DNA of 64,000 nucleotides from Longilinea arvoryzae (GTDB taxonomy: Bacteria > Chloroflexota > Anaerolineae > Anaerolineales > Anaerolineaceae), in contig NZ_DF967972.1 in the NCBI RefSeq assembly GCF_001050235.1, positions 1,440,475-1,504,474 on the forward strand. Reading direction: 5' to 3'. Within the stretch, counting starts at the first letter, position 1, and each line of letters begins with the position of its first letter. This document shows, one piece after another, positions 15,270 to 24,318 of this stretch. Made by a program: the position numbers and the translations under genes. The notes below the pieces were generated by a model. It ran no database searches. It was not told where the DNA came from and saw only the letters and a program-made list of their open reading frames with translations.

Positions 15270-17969
15270 CTACTTCTTCCTCAACAACGCGCTGTCATAG
15301 TACATCAGAAGATCGGGATCTTCGCGCAACACGTCTTCAGGTAACCGTTCGGCCACCGTGACGATGGTTTCGTAGTCCTGACGCTTGAAGCAATCGGCAA
15401 AGCCAGCACGCACCGCTTCACTGCGGAATACTTTCAGTCGACCACTGCTCTCGGTATATTCCTTGAATTCCTTCAGCAAGGCGCGCTGACGTACTTTTTC
15501 CAGGTCAGTGGCTTTGTTGTGATCCGGAACATACCACTTGCCTTCCGCGTCTTGCAGGAAGTTTTGCTTCAGGAGCTCGATCAGCTCCAGCGGCTGCTCG
15601 TGTTTGGCACGGTTCATCACACGGTTGAAATCATTGGTCAGGTCGCCCTGGGTCTTTGGTTCGCCGCCTGAATCTGGGTCAAGCTGCTGACGTAGCCAGG
15701 TGATGGCTGTCTTTTCATCATTGACGAACAGGGTGAGTTGTACTGGTTTTTTCGCATTGAGCATTGTGCGGTCGTACTCGGCTACTTGGTCAGGTAGGAA
15801 AAACATACCGTCGCGGCGGGTAAAGCGTTGCTCCAGCCCGGCGTAGAATTCAGGGGAAGAGAGCGGCACCATCACCCCGCGCTGGATGTGGAAGGCCACC
15901 ATGCGATCAAACAACAGGAAAGCCTGGCGTTCCGCGTTGATAATGGCTGTGCCATTAGATCCGTTGACCACTGGCAACTTGCCCAGGTGGTAGCGCACAA
16001 ATTCCCATGCGCCGTCCTCTGTTCCGGCTTTTAATCGGAAGTTTTCTTCCAAATTACCATTGGGTTTGTAGGCGGAGATGATCAAATCCTGTTTGACCGC
16101 TGCGGTTGTGTTGGCTTGTTTGAAGGTTTCTTGCTGTTTATCCAAGACACGTACATCGGCAATCACAAACCCAGCACGCTGCAAAGCCTCCTGGATGGCA
16201 TTCCATACCGAGTTTTGTGAATTATGAAATTCAATCGTCATCCAGCGCCCGGGCTTTAATACTCGTAAGAATTCATCGAAACATTTTTGAATCAAACCCT
16301 GATATTCTACCAATCCTTTATGCTGCTCTTTGCTCATAATGGCTTCTGAGCGGTTATTGGTAAACACACGAAGCCAGGCTTCCCAAAGAAAGTTTAATTC
16401 TGAGTACATAAGATTCCCGCCAAAAGGCGGATCAACAAAAATATAATCTAGATAATTACTCTTAGAATGATTTTCAGAACTCGATTGAGTTGTGAGAATT
16501 ATTGGATTATTCTCAATTTTCCTAATTCGTTCATCAAAAAGCTTTCCAAGTTTTCTTTGTAAAAAAGTGAAAGCGTTTGTTTCCCTTATTGTCGACCCAA
16601 CATATAGGGTGCCAGATAGTTTGCTAGGTAACCCTGAAATTCTTTCGCGATTCAATTTTGAACTTCCTTCTGTCACACCGGTAGAAGCCCATATTTCAGC
16701 ATCACGAAGATGGAGTAGGTTTTGATATTTCTTTACACAACCAATAAATATACTTATGGTCAACAAATTGCGACGAGTATAATAATGATGAACGTGAGTC
16801 AAACCTATAGCGTCATTTCTTCTGCTTTCCGATCCTTCAGGCATTCGATCCTTAGGAATTGAATATGAGATTTCACTATCTTCAATTTTGTTAATTAGCT
16901 CTAGGTCAAACAAATCTGGTTTTTTTTCAAAACGTTTTTTACCAATACTGTAGTTGATTAATACGGGTACTTGTTTAATTTGGCGAATGGTTTGCTTGAG
17001 CTCGCGGTCAAAACGTGTTTCCTGGCCACGCTCTGCCTTAAGTGCACTACTATCCCTTTTGGAACTTTTGGCTAATAAAGTTTCGCAACCTGGGCAATTC
17101 CACGTGTCGTGTATCTCTTCATTTACCTGATCTATAGCAATGTCCCAAAAAACAATTTCCTTACCGCAGTTTGGGCAAACGAAAACATCCGACCAGATGG
17201 TGTAGTTAATCCTGCCTTTTACTCTATTGGGGTCATCGCAATTTGGATGCCAGGTCTCGTACATCCATCCGCATTCCTGCTCCACCTCACGCAAAATTTG
17301 TCTGGCTTCGCGCTCGAAGGCGGCAGCATCCACCGGGGTGTTGTAATTGTAGGCAATAAAGGTGGCAGCCGGCGAAAGGTCGTTCAACACTGCCTTGCGC
17401 GCTCCCAGGCGCGAAATGGCTTTTTCCCCCTCCCAAACCACACCTTGGTTATCCACACGGTAGCCAAGCGATTCGACTTCTTTCTTATTTCCGCACAACT
17501 GCGCTGCCACACCGGTCATGCCCGTGCCGCAAAAACCGTCAAAAACGATATCGCCTGGGTCGGTGTAATGGAGAATGTAACGCATGATGGCTTTATGCGG
17601 TACCTTGGTGTGGTAGGAATGGGCGTTGTAGATCGGGTCATTCTTGCCTTCAGAGACATCCGCAGCAAAAGGTTCACGCTGGTATTTTTCTTCCTTCAAC
17701 CCGAGTTTCTGCCGGATCTCCTCCCGCTCCTGCTGCCACTGATCGATGATCTCCGGCAGGAAGGGATTGGGGCAGGCGGTGTAATAGGGCGGGTCCGACA
17801 GCGCCAGAATGTCCTCATCCGTACCAATCGGGAAGCCCTCGGTGGCCCGGAAGGTGGGATCTTTGAGGTACTCGACCAGCCTGCGGCGGTATTCGTCGCG
17901 TTTTGCCTGCTCTTCAGGTGTCTCGGTTGAGTTTGTTTGGGGAATCAGTTCGGGTTGATGTTCGGTCAT
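15270..17969 (-). CDS. BREX type 3-like DNA methyltransferase with Zn ribbon
   Basis: An 899-residue amino-methyltransferase, probably adenine-specific, the modification enzyme that marks self DNA. Seen: DPPYYTACPNP at 59-69, SAM-binding motif I FDGFCGTGMTG at 143-153, NDLSPAATFIAYNY at 196-209, a zinc ribbon formed by CPNC (265-268) and CPGC (292-295), and the catalytic motif IV VDPPF at 512-516. This is the architecture of the Zn-ribbon adenine methylases grouped as COG1743, used as PglX in type 3-like BREX. A C-terminal region of about 250 residues is probably for target recognition or partner binding. The small gene upstream ends 44 nt before its ATG, which has AAGGTGA close by. Confidence 0.85.
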   Translation of the reverse strand: MTEHQPELIPQTNSTETPEEQAKRDEYRRRLVEYLKDPTFRATEGFPIGTDEDILALSDPPYYTACPNPFLPEIIDQWQQEREEIRQKLGLKEEKYQREPFAADVSEGKNDPIYNAHSYHTKVPHKAIMRYILHYTDPGDIVFDGFCGTGMTGVAAQLCGNKKEVESLGYRVDNQGVVWEGEKAISRLGARKAVLNDLSPAATFIAYNYNTPVDAAAFEREARQILREVEQECGWMYETWHPNCDDPNRVKGRINYTIWSDVFVCPNCGKEIVFWDIAIDQVNEEIHDTWNCPGCETLLAKSSKRDSSALKAERGQETRFDRELKQTIRQIKQVPVLINYSIGKKRFEKKPDLFDLELINKIEDSEISYSIPKDRMPEGSESRRNDAIGLTHVHHYYTRRNLLTISIFIGCVKKYQNLLHLRDAEIWASTGVTEGSSKLNRERISGLPSKLSGTLYVGSTIRETNAFTFLQRKLGKLFDERIRKIENNPIILTTQSSSENHSKSNYLDYIFVDPPFGGNLMYSELNFLWEAWLRVFTNNRSEAIMSKEQHKGLVEYQGLIQKCFDEFLRVLKPGRWMTIEFHNSQNSVWNAIQEALQRAGFVIADVRVLDKQQETFKQANTTAAVKQDLIISAYKPNGNLEENFRLKAGTEDGAWEFVRYHLGKLPVVNGSNGTAIINAERQAFLLFDRMVAFHIQRGVMVPLSSPEFYAGLEQRFTRRDGMFFLPDQVAEYDRTMLNAKKPVQLTLFVNDEKTAITWLRQQLDPDSGGEPKTQGDLTNDFNRVMNRAKHEQPLELIELLKQNFLQDAEGKWYVPDHNKATDLEKVRQRALLKEFKEYTESSGRLKVFRSEAVRAGFADCFKRQDYETIVTVAERLPEDVLREDPDLLMYYDSALLRKK

Positions 17970-18013
17970 AGATTCACCTTATCGATTATTGAGATCCTTC
18001 ATTAATTCCATCG

Positions 18014-18304
18014 CTATTTCAAATATCCTAATTCATGCAAAATCGCCCAGGCATAGGCCGGTCGGTCATCAGCAACCTGGTCGCGGTAGTCCTTCGGACC
18101 GTTGATTGCCACACCTGCCTGGAGTATGTGAACAGCTTTTTCCAGGTTTACGCGGCTGATGGTGTGCTCCTCTCCGGAACGAACGCGCACGGTTATTGTT
18201 TCTTCGGACGCTGCGACAACCTGAAAAGGTACTCTAGTTTTTGTCAGCAGAGTGGTCTTTCGGTCTGCAAGATTTTTGATTTCTTCCCAATTGAGTGTTA
18301 TCAT
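18014..18304 (-). CDS. Small unknown protein of the BREX-like operon
   Basis: 96 residues with alternating strands and helices (RVPFQVVAASEETITVRVRS, then RPAYAWAILHELGYL), not recognised. The ATG at 18304 is chosen because AAGGAG lies 8 nt upstream; the open frame begins 21 nt earlier without support. It sits between the DUF3800 gene and the methylase, downstream of a 223-nt gap that holds an RNA gene on the other strand, so it may need its own promoter. A DNA-binding or methylase-accessory role is only a guess. Confidence 0.65.
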   Translation of the reverse strand: MITLNWEEIKNLADRKTTLLTKTRVPFQVVAASEETITVRVRSGEEHTISRVNLEKAVHILQAGVAINGPKDYRDQVADDRPAYAWAILHELGYLK

Positions 18305-18349
18305 GGGGCAGTCTCCTTTCAGCAAGAACCATTTCTTCGGAATTGGGGT

Positions 18350-18378
18350 TTGAACTTTTTCATATAACGTTATATAAT
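18350..18378 (+). promoter_or_regulatory. Consensus promoter of the small RNA
   Basis: TTGAAC at 18350-18355, exactly 17 nt, then TATAAT at 18373-18378. It faces right, against the operon, and nothing but the RNA gene lies between it and an intrinsic terminator at 18496-18522. Confidence 0.8.
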
Positions 18379-18384
18379 AATGTC

Positions 18385-18522
18385 AGAGCGGTATCGTAAA
18401 GCCTGGTGACCCCGGCCACTCGTAGAGTGTCCTAGCCTCCGTTGGAATGCGGCGGGAAATATTGAAATCAAGGCCCAGGGTGAGCCGCTCGTGAGATCCC
18501 CCAATGCGGGGGATTTTTCTTT
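18385..18522 (+). ncRNA. Structured noncoding RNA beside the DUF3800 gene
   Basis: About 138 nt with its own promoter and terminator and no credible reading frame. It can fold into a closed, branched structure. GAGCGG (18386-18391) pairs with CCGCTC (18485-18490), and CCTGG (18402-18406) with CCAGG (18475-18479). Inside are the hairpins CACTC-GTA-GAGTG (18417-18429) and CCG-CGG (18439-18452, extendable), then a single-stranded A/T-rich stretch. It ends 5 nt from the 3' end of the convergent DUF3800 gene. Rfam holds a series of conserved RNA motifs named for their association with DUF3800 genes; this may be a member or a new one. It does not look like 6S, SRP or tmRNA. Confidence 0.75.
18496..18522 (+). 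terminator. Intrinsic terminator of the small RNA
   Basis: ATCCCCC (18496-18502), loop of 5, GGGGGAT (18508-18514), then TTTTTCTTT. The U tract is only on the + strand, so it ends the small RNA and not the convergent DUF3800 transcript. Confidence 0.88.
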
Positions 18523-18527
18523 AATGG

Positions 18528-19157
18528 TCACTTTGTCCAATCCCTTTCCTGAATTATTTCCTCAGCAATGATTTTTGAAGAGATCAATTCATAAAAACTG
18601 GCATTGTCGCGTTCATACTTCTGAAAAAAAGCCCATGCAACAGCATCTACTGCCTGCAATTCCTTGCGGCTGATGGAATTTTCTTGCTGGATCATGACCA
18701 CTTTTTGAGGTAGATCCTGGATGGATTCTCGAATTTTTGATTCGAGTTCAAAACGATGGCGTTCATTGGTATAGCGACGATCCAAACAAATATTCACCCG
18801 TGGGCACTGCTCAACCAGCTTATATACCGTTTTTGAAACCGCTCGGCGGTATATTTCTTCCATTTCTGCGGGCGGTTTAACAATCACGCTTTGATCTACA
18901 ATAGTTGCAAAAATCGATACATTCTCTTTGGCGATTTCAGTTAGTAAACGGGTAATTGCTTTTTCTTCGAAGTTCGCAGCTTTTATCTCACCACGGCTTA
19001 AACTTGGGCCGTATTTCTTCATAGCATGACGAATGGGCAATTCGATTTCTCGGGGTTGACCTGTACTTAAGAGAGCCACAACCAAAAAATGGGTGCCCCC
19101 AGGAATGCCAACCGTTCCTGATTCATCAATGAAGGCGAAATGCATTAAATCCGGCAT
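18528..19157 (-). CDS. DUF3800 domain protein
   Basis: A 209-residue protein with the DUF3800 signature FIDESGT near the N terminus, a central ICLDRRY and a C-terminal QAVDAVAWAFFQKYERDN. This acidic-residue pattern has been likened to an RNase H-like fold, so a nuclease or nucleotidyl activity is conceivable, though the family's function is not established. It begins 4 nt after brxC ends, without a strong ribosome site, and so depends on brxC translation. The adjacent structured RNA on the opposite strand is probably its functional partner. DUF3800 is not a standard BREX component; the pair looks like a cassette inserted into the operon. Confidence 0.82.
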   Translation of the reverse strand: MPDLMHFAFIDESGTVGIPGGTHFLVVALLSTGQPREIELPIRHAMKKYGPSLSRGEIKAANFEEKAITRLLTEIAKENVSIFATIVDQSVIVKPPAEMEEIYRRAVSKTVYKLVEQCPRVNICLDRRYTNERHRFELESKIRESIQDLPQKVVMIQQENSISRKELQAVDAVAWAFFQKYERDNASFYELISSKIIAEEIIQERDWTK

Positions 19158-19160
19158 CAA

Positions 19161-22100
19161 TTATTGGTCCAGTGTCAGGCGAGTATTGCCAGCATCATGG
19201 CCACGCATTTGCTGGTCCAAAAATTGTTTGAAACGATTTTGCAATTCTTCACGCGTGCATGGCAGCCCCCCGGCTTTTAATGCTTGCATCAGCAAATCAA
19301 CCGGTAAAGTTACCGCTTGTATCCCACGTAAAGCCTGGATAGCTGACGGAACAAAGTTCACCGGCAGGTTTTCTGCGTCATCGCCTTGCTGCAAGAAATC
19401 ATCCACCGGTTTGCGTTCAGCTGGCGACATGGCTTCCAAGCTGTGTTGGGCGATATTACTGTTCAGGTTGTCGCGAAGCGCTTTGCGCCAATTCTTAAGC
19501 AGGTCGCTCAACTTGTCGTCCAGCAGGTGCACCAGGGCATCTGAATGGACTGCCGTGCGTAGTTGCGCTGGACGCAGATGACAGTAGGGACAGGTGGGTG
19601 AATCAGTCAACACACCTTCGTGGAACTCGCGGCACGAGACCAACCCGGTGAGCTGCTGCTTCCAGAATTCAAAATCACCACTTCGCGTCAACAACTCAAT
19701 GGCGGATAGAGCACGCATGGAATCAAAACGCGCATCCCGATAGAGGCGCTGGCGCAAATCGTCTCCGCTGGCTGTGAGCACAGATTTGCGGTGCAGGTCA
19801 CTGTAAATCTTGATATAGTCCTGTTTTAGCTTTGTCAATTCGCGCAGAACAGCCTGTTGATCAAAAGCTGCGTTGCCCTTCCCAAACCGCCGGATAGAGT
19901 CCAGTGTGTTTTTCTGAACTTGACGGGCATGTTGGGTCCATTCGTGATCTTCTGGTAAATTTGCCTGGGCTTCAGCCAGGTACGTGGTGTAAGGTTGGAT
20001 TTGATTGACTGCATCTAAAAGTTGGCGCGCACGTTGAACGGTGAGCCGGTACTCCAAATTTTCCTGAATTTGCCCAGGGGTATAGCGCAGATTTCGCAAT
20101 TTTCCGACAGTGGTGTATTTATTCAATTCTTCCAAAAATTGTTTATATCCGCGTAGGCCGGGTAAAAGATCCATGCTGGATAGAGAAAAATCTGGAGCAT
20201 CGCTGCCTACCACAGTACCCTGTTCCACAACAAAGGTTAATCGATCGGTGAAGATCGGTGTGTTCCATAGTTGCGCACCCTGTTCCAACCGGTTTTGCAG
20301 TTGTACGACCATTTCTAATTCTGCATGTACCAGCCGCTGTAATTCAGTTACTGCATTTTCTCGTGTATTTTCATCCCGTACCAGGCCGGGCTGTAATCCT
20401 AATCCTTCGAAAATCATGCTCCATAGGTTGATGGGTAATGTACGTGGGCGTTTGTAGAACCGGAAGTTGATGATATCGGTCATTGAGCGGGTTAAGGCGC
20501 GTTCCAATGAGCCGGCATCCAATTCTTCGCGGCCGTCCAGGCTAAGAACAATATCGCCGTTATACACTAAAGCGGACAAAATTACAGAGATCCACTCCGG
20601 CTCAAGGTTATATTTGATATCTTTTTCCACTGGTTGGATTCCGCCAGCAACCTGATCAATCACTTCACCGCGATTGATCACCTGACCCTCAGGTTTGTCG
20701 TTGAGTAGCTTTAGGAAATGTCCTGTGTAGTGAGAGTCATAAGGCCGGATGTTGCCTTGTTCATCCAGGATACCTAATCCTTCCAAGACACCTGAACCCA
20801 AGTTGGAAGTACGCCCGCATAGACGGCGAATCGCTTCCATGGCACTGTTGGCGCGTGCGGTTTCGGTCACAGGTTGGCTCAATCTAGAGAACTTTGGATA
20901 ATCAGGGTATCGGTCCTCAAATTCAGGCGAGAACAAGTGTGAGGAAACCAGGCGGATAAATTCCTCAACATTCTGACTGGCAGTGCTATGCATACGTGTT
21001 AGGACGGATTGAATAGGTTCATCCACACCTTGATAAATGATGTGCAGCTTCTCCACTAAATGGTCTTGCAGCCAGCGCATCAAATAGCGAAAATTGGTTT
21101 CAGCTTTGTTGGCGTATTCTGTTCGATATTCGGTAGATTCATTCGCCATAGATCGCGCGCCTGCATATAGGCGAATTTTCTCTTCAAATTCATGGTCCAA
21201 ACCGGTAAGATAGAAGAGTACTTCATCTGGCAACTTTTGGTCATTGAAGGATCGATTCGGGAATGGCGGGAGGAAATAAATATAGAAATCTCGCGGCGGT
21301 TGAGCTGTAGTTCGTTCATCCGGTGGTCCGAAGAATAAATAACCAGGACGGGTTGCTTTATGGTTTGCCCATGGCAATTCATAGAACCAGATACTGTATC
21401 CTGTGAGATATGTAGAGTCGCTTAGATTGAGTGCTTGACGCAAGGCATCATAAAAATAGGTGTTAAGGTCTGACTTATCCATAAAGTCGCCGCGTTCATG
21501 GATTTTTTGATCAAAATCTACTGCCTTTTTCAAGTCCAGGTAATATTGACCATTTTCGGAATTATAGGATAAGAATTGACCTTGAACGGTCTTCATCATT
21601 TCTTTCAATGCAACCTGGACCTGATCCAACAAGAAGTCCGCATTATTTGTCTCCGCCGGCAAGCGTTGGAAAAGGCACAAACCGTCTCGTAGACTTTCTG
21701 CTGTCACACCAAGAGGCACAAACACATCGCTCGTGGCCAGCCGTTGCACACTCAACGCCCGAATGATTCGGATTGCCATCTCCTTAAGGTTGGGACGGGT
21801 ATAGGCATTTTGGATCAATCCCTCCAGAATATTGCTTTTTTGAATCACGCGAGAGATATCATCAATGCTGCGTAAGCTGGGATCATCTTGGATCAATTTC
21901 CAATATTGATCATAAGAAATCAATCCAGGCTGGTCAGGTGGAACCTCTTGATCCAAAACGGATCGAATTGCAGTACTAAATGTTTTTAATACCTGACGTT
22001 TTTCAGCAATAGCCAAATTTTCAAACGTTTCTACATAAACTGGATGAATAGGGAAGAGGTCCACATATTCATCTAAACGATCAGCCATAGATTTGTATAG

Positions 22101-22937
22101 GGGCGCAAATTTCCGTAAATAGTTAGTAATCTTGGCTTTCTGTGCATCTGTCTTTTTGAGTAAGCGCTGAGAAACAACGAAAGTAATATCTTCGCGGGCA
22201 ATATTGATTTGCTCAAAACGATCTTTAACACGGCGTAGCTGTTCTGCCACAAAACTAAATCGTGGATTTTCAAACAAAGTCTCTTGTAAGCCTCCCATAA
22301 ACCGGAAAGGACAGGATGCGGCCACTTCACCTAATTCTCTTAAGAACCCCAAGTCGAGTATTAAAGCGCGCTGTTCGCGGGTGCGCAGATAATCCAACAA
22401 TTCATCTACAACCAACAGAATTCCCATCCCGGGATATTTTTCCTGAAATGCAGCAACTGCTTGAATAATGACTGTTTTATTATTGTTTACTTGGTCAGCT
22501 GAAGGAAATATAAAAGATACACCCCAAGTATTGAGAGCGGACTGGAGTTCATCTAGCAAGATTTCTCGTAAACCTCTGGTCACACTGCCAATTTCTACAC
22601 GGACAACTTTGAACTTGCCCGCAAAACTTCCTGATGCATCCTTTACCTTTTCATTGGTCAGTTGATCTTTTAGCTCAGCCCTTTCCGCAATTGCAGAAAT
22701 GACAGACATTAAGTGGCTTTTACCGGTACCATAATTGCCAACTATTAAAACTCCCTTGTTATCTTGTGGCCGTTCAAATTGCAATTGGGGGAACGCCATA
22801 TCGACCAGTTTATTCGCCATGGCGTCTGATATCACATATGTTTGCACAAGACTTTTCGCCGCAGGTTCTTTTTCTGCGTCGCGCAATTGGATGATAGATT
22901 CAATGGGTGTAAATTGGACGAGGTCTCTATACAGCAT
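19161..22937 (-). CDS. brxC: BrxC-type large P-loop ATPase
   Basis: The central ATPase of BREX, 1258 residues. Walker A GNYGTGKS lies at 67-74 and Walker B ILLVVDEL at 173-180, in an AAA+/STAND-like N-terminal domain. A very long helical body follows, with a CPYC knuckle near residue 1116 whose partner may be a single Cys 13 residues earlier. The layout matches the large ATPases (DUF6079 type) of BREX loci. AAGGAG lies 8 nt upstream of the ATG, inside the end of brxF, which stops 4 nt before. It is thought to act with PglX and PglZ in sensing or blocking incoming phage DNA. Confidence 0.85.
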   Translation of the reverse strand: MLYRDLVQFTPIESIIQLRDAEKEPAAKSLVQTYVISDAMANKLVDMAFPQLQFERPQDNKGVLIVGNYGTGKSHLMSVISAIAERAELKDQLTNEKVKDASGSFAGKFKVVRVEIGSVTRGLREILLDELQSALNTWGVSFIFPSADQVNNNKTVIIQAVAAFQEKYPGMGILLVVDELLDYLRTREQRALILDLGFLRELGEVAASCPFRFMGGLQETLFENPRFSFVAEQLRRVKDRFEQINIAREDITFVVSQRLLKKTDAQKAKITNYLRKFAPLYKSMADRLDEYVDLFPIHPVYVETFENLAIAEKRQVLKTFSTAIRSVLDQEVPPDQPGLISYDQYWKLIQDDPSLRSIDDISRVIQKSNILEGLIQNAYTRPNLKEMAIRIIRALSVQRLATSDVFVPLGVTAESLRDGLCLFQRLPAETNNADFLLDQVQVALKEMMKTVQGQFLSYNSENGQYYLDLKKAVDFDQKIHERGDFMDKSDLNTYFYDALRQALNLSDSTYLTGYSIWFYELPWANHKATRPGYLFFGPPDERTTAQPPRDFYIYFLPPFPNRSFNDQKLPDEVLFYLTGLDHEFEEKIRLYAGARSMANESTEYRTEYANKAETNFRYLMRWLQDHLVEKLHIIYQGVDEPIQSVLTRMHSTASQNVEEFIRLVSSHLFSPEFEDRYPDYPKFSRLSQPVTETARANSAMEAIRRLCGRTSNLGSGVLEGLGILDEQGNIRPYDSHYTGHFLKLLNDKPEGQVINRGEVIDQVAGGIQPVEKDIKYNLEPEWISVILSALVYNGDIVLSLDGREELDAGSLERALTRSMTDIINFRFYKRPRTLPINLWSMIFEGLGLQPGLVRDENTRENAVTELQRLVHAELEMVVQLQNRLEQGAQLWNTPIFTDRLTFVVEQGTVVGSDAPDFSLSSMDLLPGLRGYKQFLEELNKYTTVGKLRNLRYTPGQIQENLEYRLTVQRARQLLDAVNQIQPYTTYLAEAQANLPEDHEWTQHARQVQKNTLDSIRRFGKGNAAFDQQAVLRELTKLKQDYIKIYSDLHRKSVLTASGDDLRQRLYRDARFDSMRALSAIELLTRSGDFEFWKQQLTGLVSCREFHEGVLTDSPTCPYCHLRPAQLRTAVHSDALVHLLDDKLSDLLKNWRKALRDNLNSNIAQHSLEAMSPAERKPVDDFLQQGDDAENLPVNFVPSAIQALRGIQAVTLPVDLLMQALKAGGLPCTREELQNRFKQFLDQQMRGHDAGNTRLTLDQ

Positions 22938-22940
22938 AGT

Positions 22941-23444
22941 TTATGCTCCTTGTGCAGCAGAGATAGGATAGATCGAGATTTTAGGTTGAATTAACAGTGA
23001 TTCAGAAATTTTCCAGACTTCATAATGATGATGATCTGGAATAGCGTAGGTAAGTGTATCTTTAGAATATTCTCCTGGCCAGAGAATAATGACTTGTTTT
23101 ATTCGAGCGACTTGACGGATCAAAGTGAAAAAATCAATTTTAAGCGAAGGATGAAAGAAGAGATCAGGGTGAGAACATAATACCGTTTTTTCTTTTAATT
23201 CTCTGAGAAGGTTCTTTAACCACTCTTCCGCAAAGAGTCCACGTTCGTTAGTTGGGATTGTCATCAATGCATTACCCAATTCCTTGCTTACATTGAGATG
23301 CATAACCCCAAAGGATTGAATTTTTTCTGAAATTTCATCCAGAATTTGAACTTGTGGATTTACCAAAACCAAACAATCATAAGGTTGTGCAAGCATTGAT
23401 TCTAATGAATAGTTGGACAATTCCCCCTCCTTAAATATGTTCAA
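22941..23444 (-). CDS. brxF: BrxF-type small P-loop-like protein
   Basis: A 167-residue protein recognised as the type 3 BREX component BrxF from the second half: HPDLFFHPSLKIDFFTLIRQ, then VIILWPGEYSKDTLTYAIP. It lies directly upstream of brxC, the diagnostic gene order of type 3. In BrxF the first half normally carries a GxxGxGKT loop; here the equivalent stretch LVLVNPQVQILDEISEKI has no Gly-Lys, so nucleotide binding may be lost. Its ATG lies 14 nt inside the end of the upstream ImmA/IrrE-like gene. Confidence 0.8.
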   Translation of the reverse strand: MNIFKEGELSNYSLESMLAQPYDCLVLVNPQVQILDEISEKIQSFGVMHLNVSKELGNALMTIPTNERGLFAEEWLKNLLRELKEKTVLCSHPDLFFHPSLKIDFFTLIRQVARIKQVIILWPGEYSKDTLTYAIPDHHHYEVWKISESLLIQPKISIYPISAAQGA

Positions 23445-24318
23445 TCAATGATAACACCTGCGTTCCACCATTCATGCTAAACGGTAGATTCTCGGTCCGA
23501 AACACTCGTGATTTTCTACCGTCCAGACACAAACGTTCTTCTCCCGAAGTAAAAGATCCTGTTTGACAAGCTTTGAAAATTAGCGAAGTTTCTTCTACCG
23601 ATTTGTCTTTTGGAATAAATGGTGCACTATCACTTCCCATTGACCATTCGACTCGTAGCTTCATCGCTGGAAGGGAGCTTGAATCATCAAATAATCCTAA
23701 TTGAGCATTCGATACTTCATTCTTTATTTCAGAAGGTTTATTCTTCAACTTCCATAGAACAACAGAATGATTTCCCCGGCTAGTTCTAGCAACCTGAACT
23801 AGCGCAGCTGATAGTGAGATCTCGCACTCACTTGAAATTATTCGGGCGCAATCAAAATTTGCACCATGCTGGTTTATTTGATTAGTCACGTATACAGGTG
23901 GCATTAATAAGTTTGCAGCTGTCCGATTACACAAATACTCTTTCATTGATTCAGTAAATCCCCCTGGTTTTTTCAACGTCCAACCATTGCCAATTTCTTT
24001 TTCATTGGGTAATGAGTTAAAAAGGAACTCGACTAATTCATGGGCTTGCGAGAACTTTTGCCGACTAGGTGGATCGTTCGAATTTATTACTACTATCCCA
24101 TTGGTGGCATCTAATAATAGTCCCTGCTGACCTGGAAGTGGTTTTTGTATTGGTGTTGGAATTTGGAAACGCTTAAAAATAAGAGAAAGATCAACAGGGA
24201 TAACATGATCCTGGCCTGATTCTTCCAGTAAGAAATCTGCATAGGCTAGTACATCTTGGGCAGAATTGATCTGCCCATGTTTATTAATGAACATCAGGCC
24301 TGGATCGATTACTTTCAT
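23431..24318 (-). CDS. ImmA/IrrE-like protein with altered active site
   Basis: A 295-residue protein with the DUF955 (ImmA/IrrE) layout: KFSQAHELVEFLFN at 89-102, then EYLCNRTAANLLMP about 30 residues later, then a C-terminal domain of unknown fold. Family members are zinc proteases (HExxH) that cleave an XRE repressor on a damage or infection signal. Here the motif reads HELVE, with the second histidine replaced by glutamate. The gene overlaps the XRE gene by 4 nt (ATGA), the standard repressor-protease pairing, and the pair heads the BREX-like operon. Control of the operon by this pair is inferred. Confidence 0.75.
   Translation of the reverse strand: MKVIDPGLMFINKHGQINSAQDVLAYADFLLEESGQDHVIPVDLSLIFKRFQIPTPIQKPLPGQQGLLLDATNGIVVINSNDPPSRQKFSQAHELVEFLFNSLPNEKEIGNGWTLKKPGGFTESMKEYLCNRTAANLLMPPVYVTNQINQHGANFDCARIISSECEISLSAALVQVARTSRGNHSVVLWKLKNKPSEIKNEVSNAQLGLFDDSSSLPAMKLRVEWSMGSDSAPFIPKDKSVEETSLIFKACQTGSFTSGEERLCLDGRKSRVFRTENLPFSMNGGTQVLSLIEHI

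Noticed and set aside
17109..17930. 273-codon + strand frame over the methylase gene
   Set aside because: Antisense to conserved methylase motifs, Cys- and Phe-rich without domain pattern.
18385..18522. 6S, SRP or tmRNA as identity of the small RNA
   Set aside because: No long rod with central bubble, no SRP tetraloop motif and no tRNA-like ends; the branched fold and DUF3800 neighbour fit a different class.
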